Assembly (NCBI RefSeq): GCF_006364435.1
Contig: NZ_CP040977.1
Coordinates: forward strand, 62,001-126,000
Source of the DNA: Candidatus Methylopumilus universalis
GTDB taxonomy: Bacteria > Pseudomonadota > Gammaproteobacteria > Burkholderiales > Methylophilaceae
Length of the DNA stretch: 64,000 nt
Direction of reading: 5' to 3'
Below the pieces are notes generated by a model. That model had not been told where the DNA came from. It made no database searches and worked only from the letters and a program-made list of their open reading frames with translations. Shown in pieces: positions 63,863-64,000 of the stretch (positions within the stretch are counted from its first letter, which is position 1; every line of letters begins with the position of its first letter). The position numbers and the translations under genes are program-made.

Positions 63863-64000
63863 TTATTTTACTTTTTTAGACTTTGTTTTATTTAGTCCCT
63901 CACCTCGTTTATAAAGCCCAGAGCGTCCCCCAGACTTTTCCACTAAGTGGATATTTGAGATCACCATCGTACGGTCTACTGCTTTCACCATGTCATAAAT
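63863..64000 (-). CDS. moaC: Cyclic pyranopterin monophosphate synthase MoaC, 3' end (partial)
   Basis: The minus strand from base 64000 reads [20 protein letters not shown], then [11 protein letters not shown], and ends in a lysine-rich tail before the TAA stop at 63863. The YDM-x-KAV and EKSGG-SG blocks are the conserved end of MoaC, which acts in molybdopterin synthesis. The 5' part lies outside the window. The 70-base gap to the SOUL gene holds a GTCCC/GGGAC pair but no clear terminator. Confidence 0.85.
   Translation of the reverse strand: MYDMVKAVDRTMVISNIHLVEKSGGRSGLYKRGEGLNKTKSKKVK

Overview
The window is an AT-rich, gene-dense stretch of a Gram-negative chromosome. Gene content and order point to a betaproteobacterium, most probably a methylotroph of the Methylophilaceae (inference from context, not from a marker-gene tree). 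The supporting signs are an SAH riboswitch in front of ahcY-metF, an hprK-rapZ-EIIA-ptsH-ptsI regulatory PTS block beside rpoN and the lpt/kds lipopolysaccharide genes, an exported beta-propeller of the type linked to PQQ-dependent catabolism, and several C1/methyl-cycle genes (folD, metK, ahcY, metF).

Layout. 1-5 kb: the end of rpsO, then pnp, a dksA gene with a long lysine-rich repeat extension, folD, a secreted EF-hand protein and a tRNA cluster (Pro-TGG, Arg-TCT, His-GTG). 5-16 kb: moeB-like, valS, tusA, rhodanese, MAPEG, a plsC-type acyltransferase / DUF3147 / FemAB-like run, a secreted HNH protein, a 57-residue zinc-ribbon-like ORF overlapping a ROK kinase, a DedA protein, a small lipoprotein and selO. 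16-18 kb: three small membrane-anchored or secreted proteins, two of them tandem paralogues, and tRNA-Phe. 17.6-22.4 kb: a MarR regulator divergent from a five-gene cluster (thermostable-hemolysin-family protein, acyl-adenylate ligase, heme-oxygenase-fold putative diiron enzyme, SDR, TPR protein). This is the best candidate here for an uncharacterised biosynthetic system. 22.5-25.4 kb: eptA and an arsC-aquaporin pair. 25.4-28.6 kb: a cobalamin riboswitch controlling btuB and a BtuM-like transporter.

28.7-41 kb: housekeeping genes (yggX, phoU, rpiA, ilvA, EVE protein, 6S RNA next to zapA, xerC, dapF, a lipid A-type acyltransferase) and the methyl cycle metK / SAH riboswitch-ahcY-metF. 41-48 kb: smg, then def-fmt-rsmB-DUF4390-ntrY-ntrX, in which the NtrX-like regulator has a degenerate AAA+ domain. 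48-60 kb (minus strand): xth, prlC, then kdsD-kdsC-lptC-lptA-lptB-rpoN-hpf-hprK-rapZ-EIIA-ptsH-ptsI, in which HprK lacks its usual N-terminal domain. 60-64 kb: a Kef-type antiporter, thiO, a SOUL heme-binding protein and the 3' end of moaC.

The genes fit a streamlined organism with short spacers, many overlapping stop/start codons and several -10 boxes lying only 7 bases from a start codon. No CRISPR array, insertion sequence, prophage or replication origin was seen. The only obvious tandem repeat is inside dksA.
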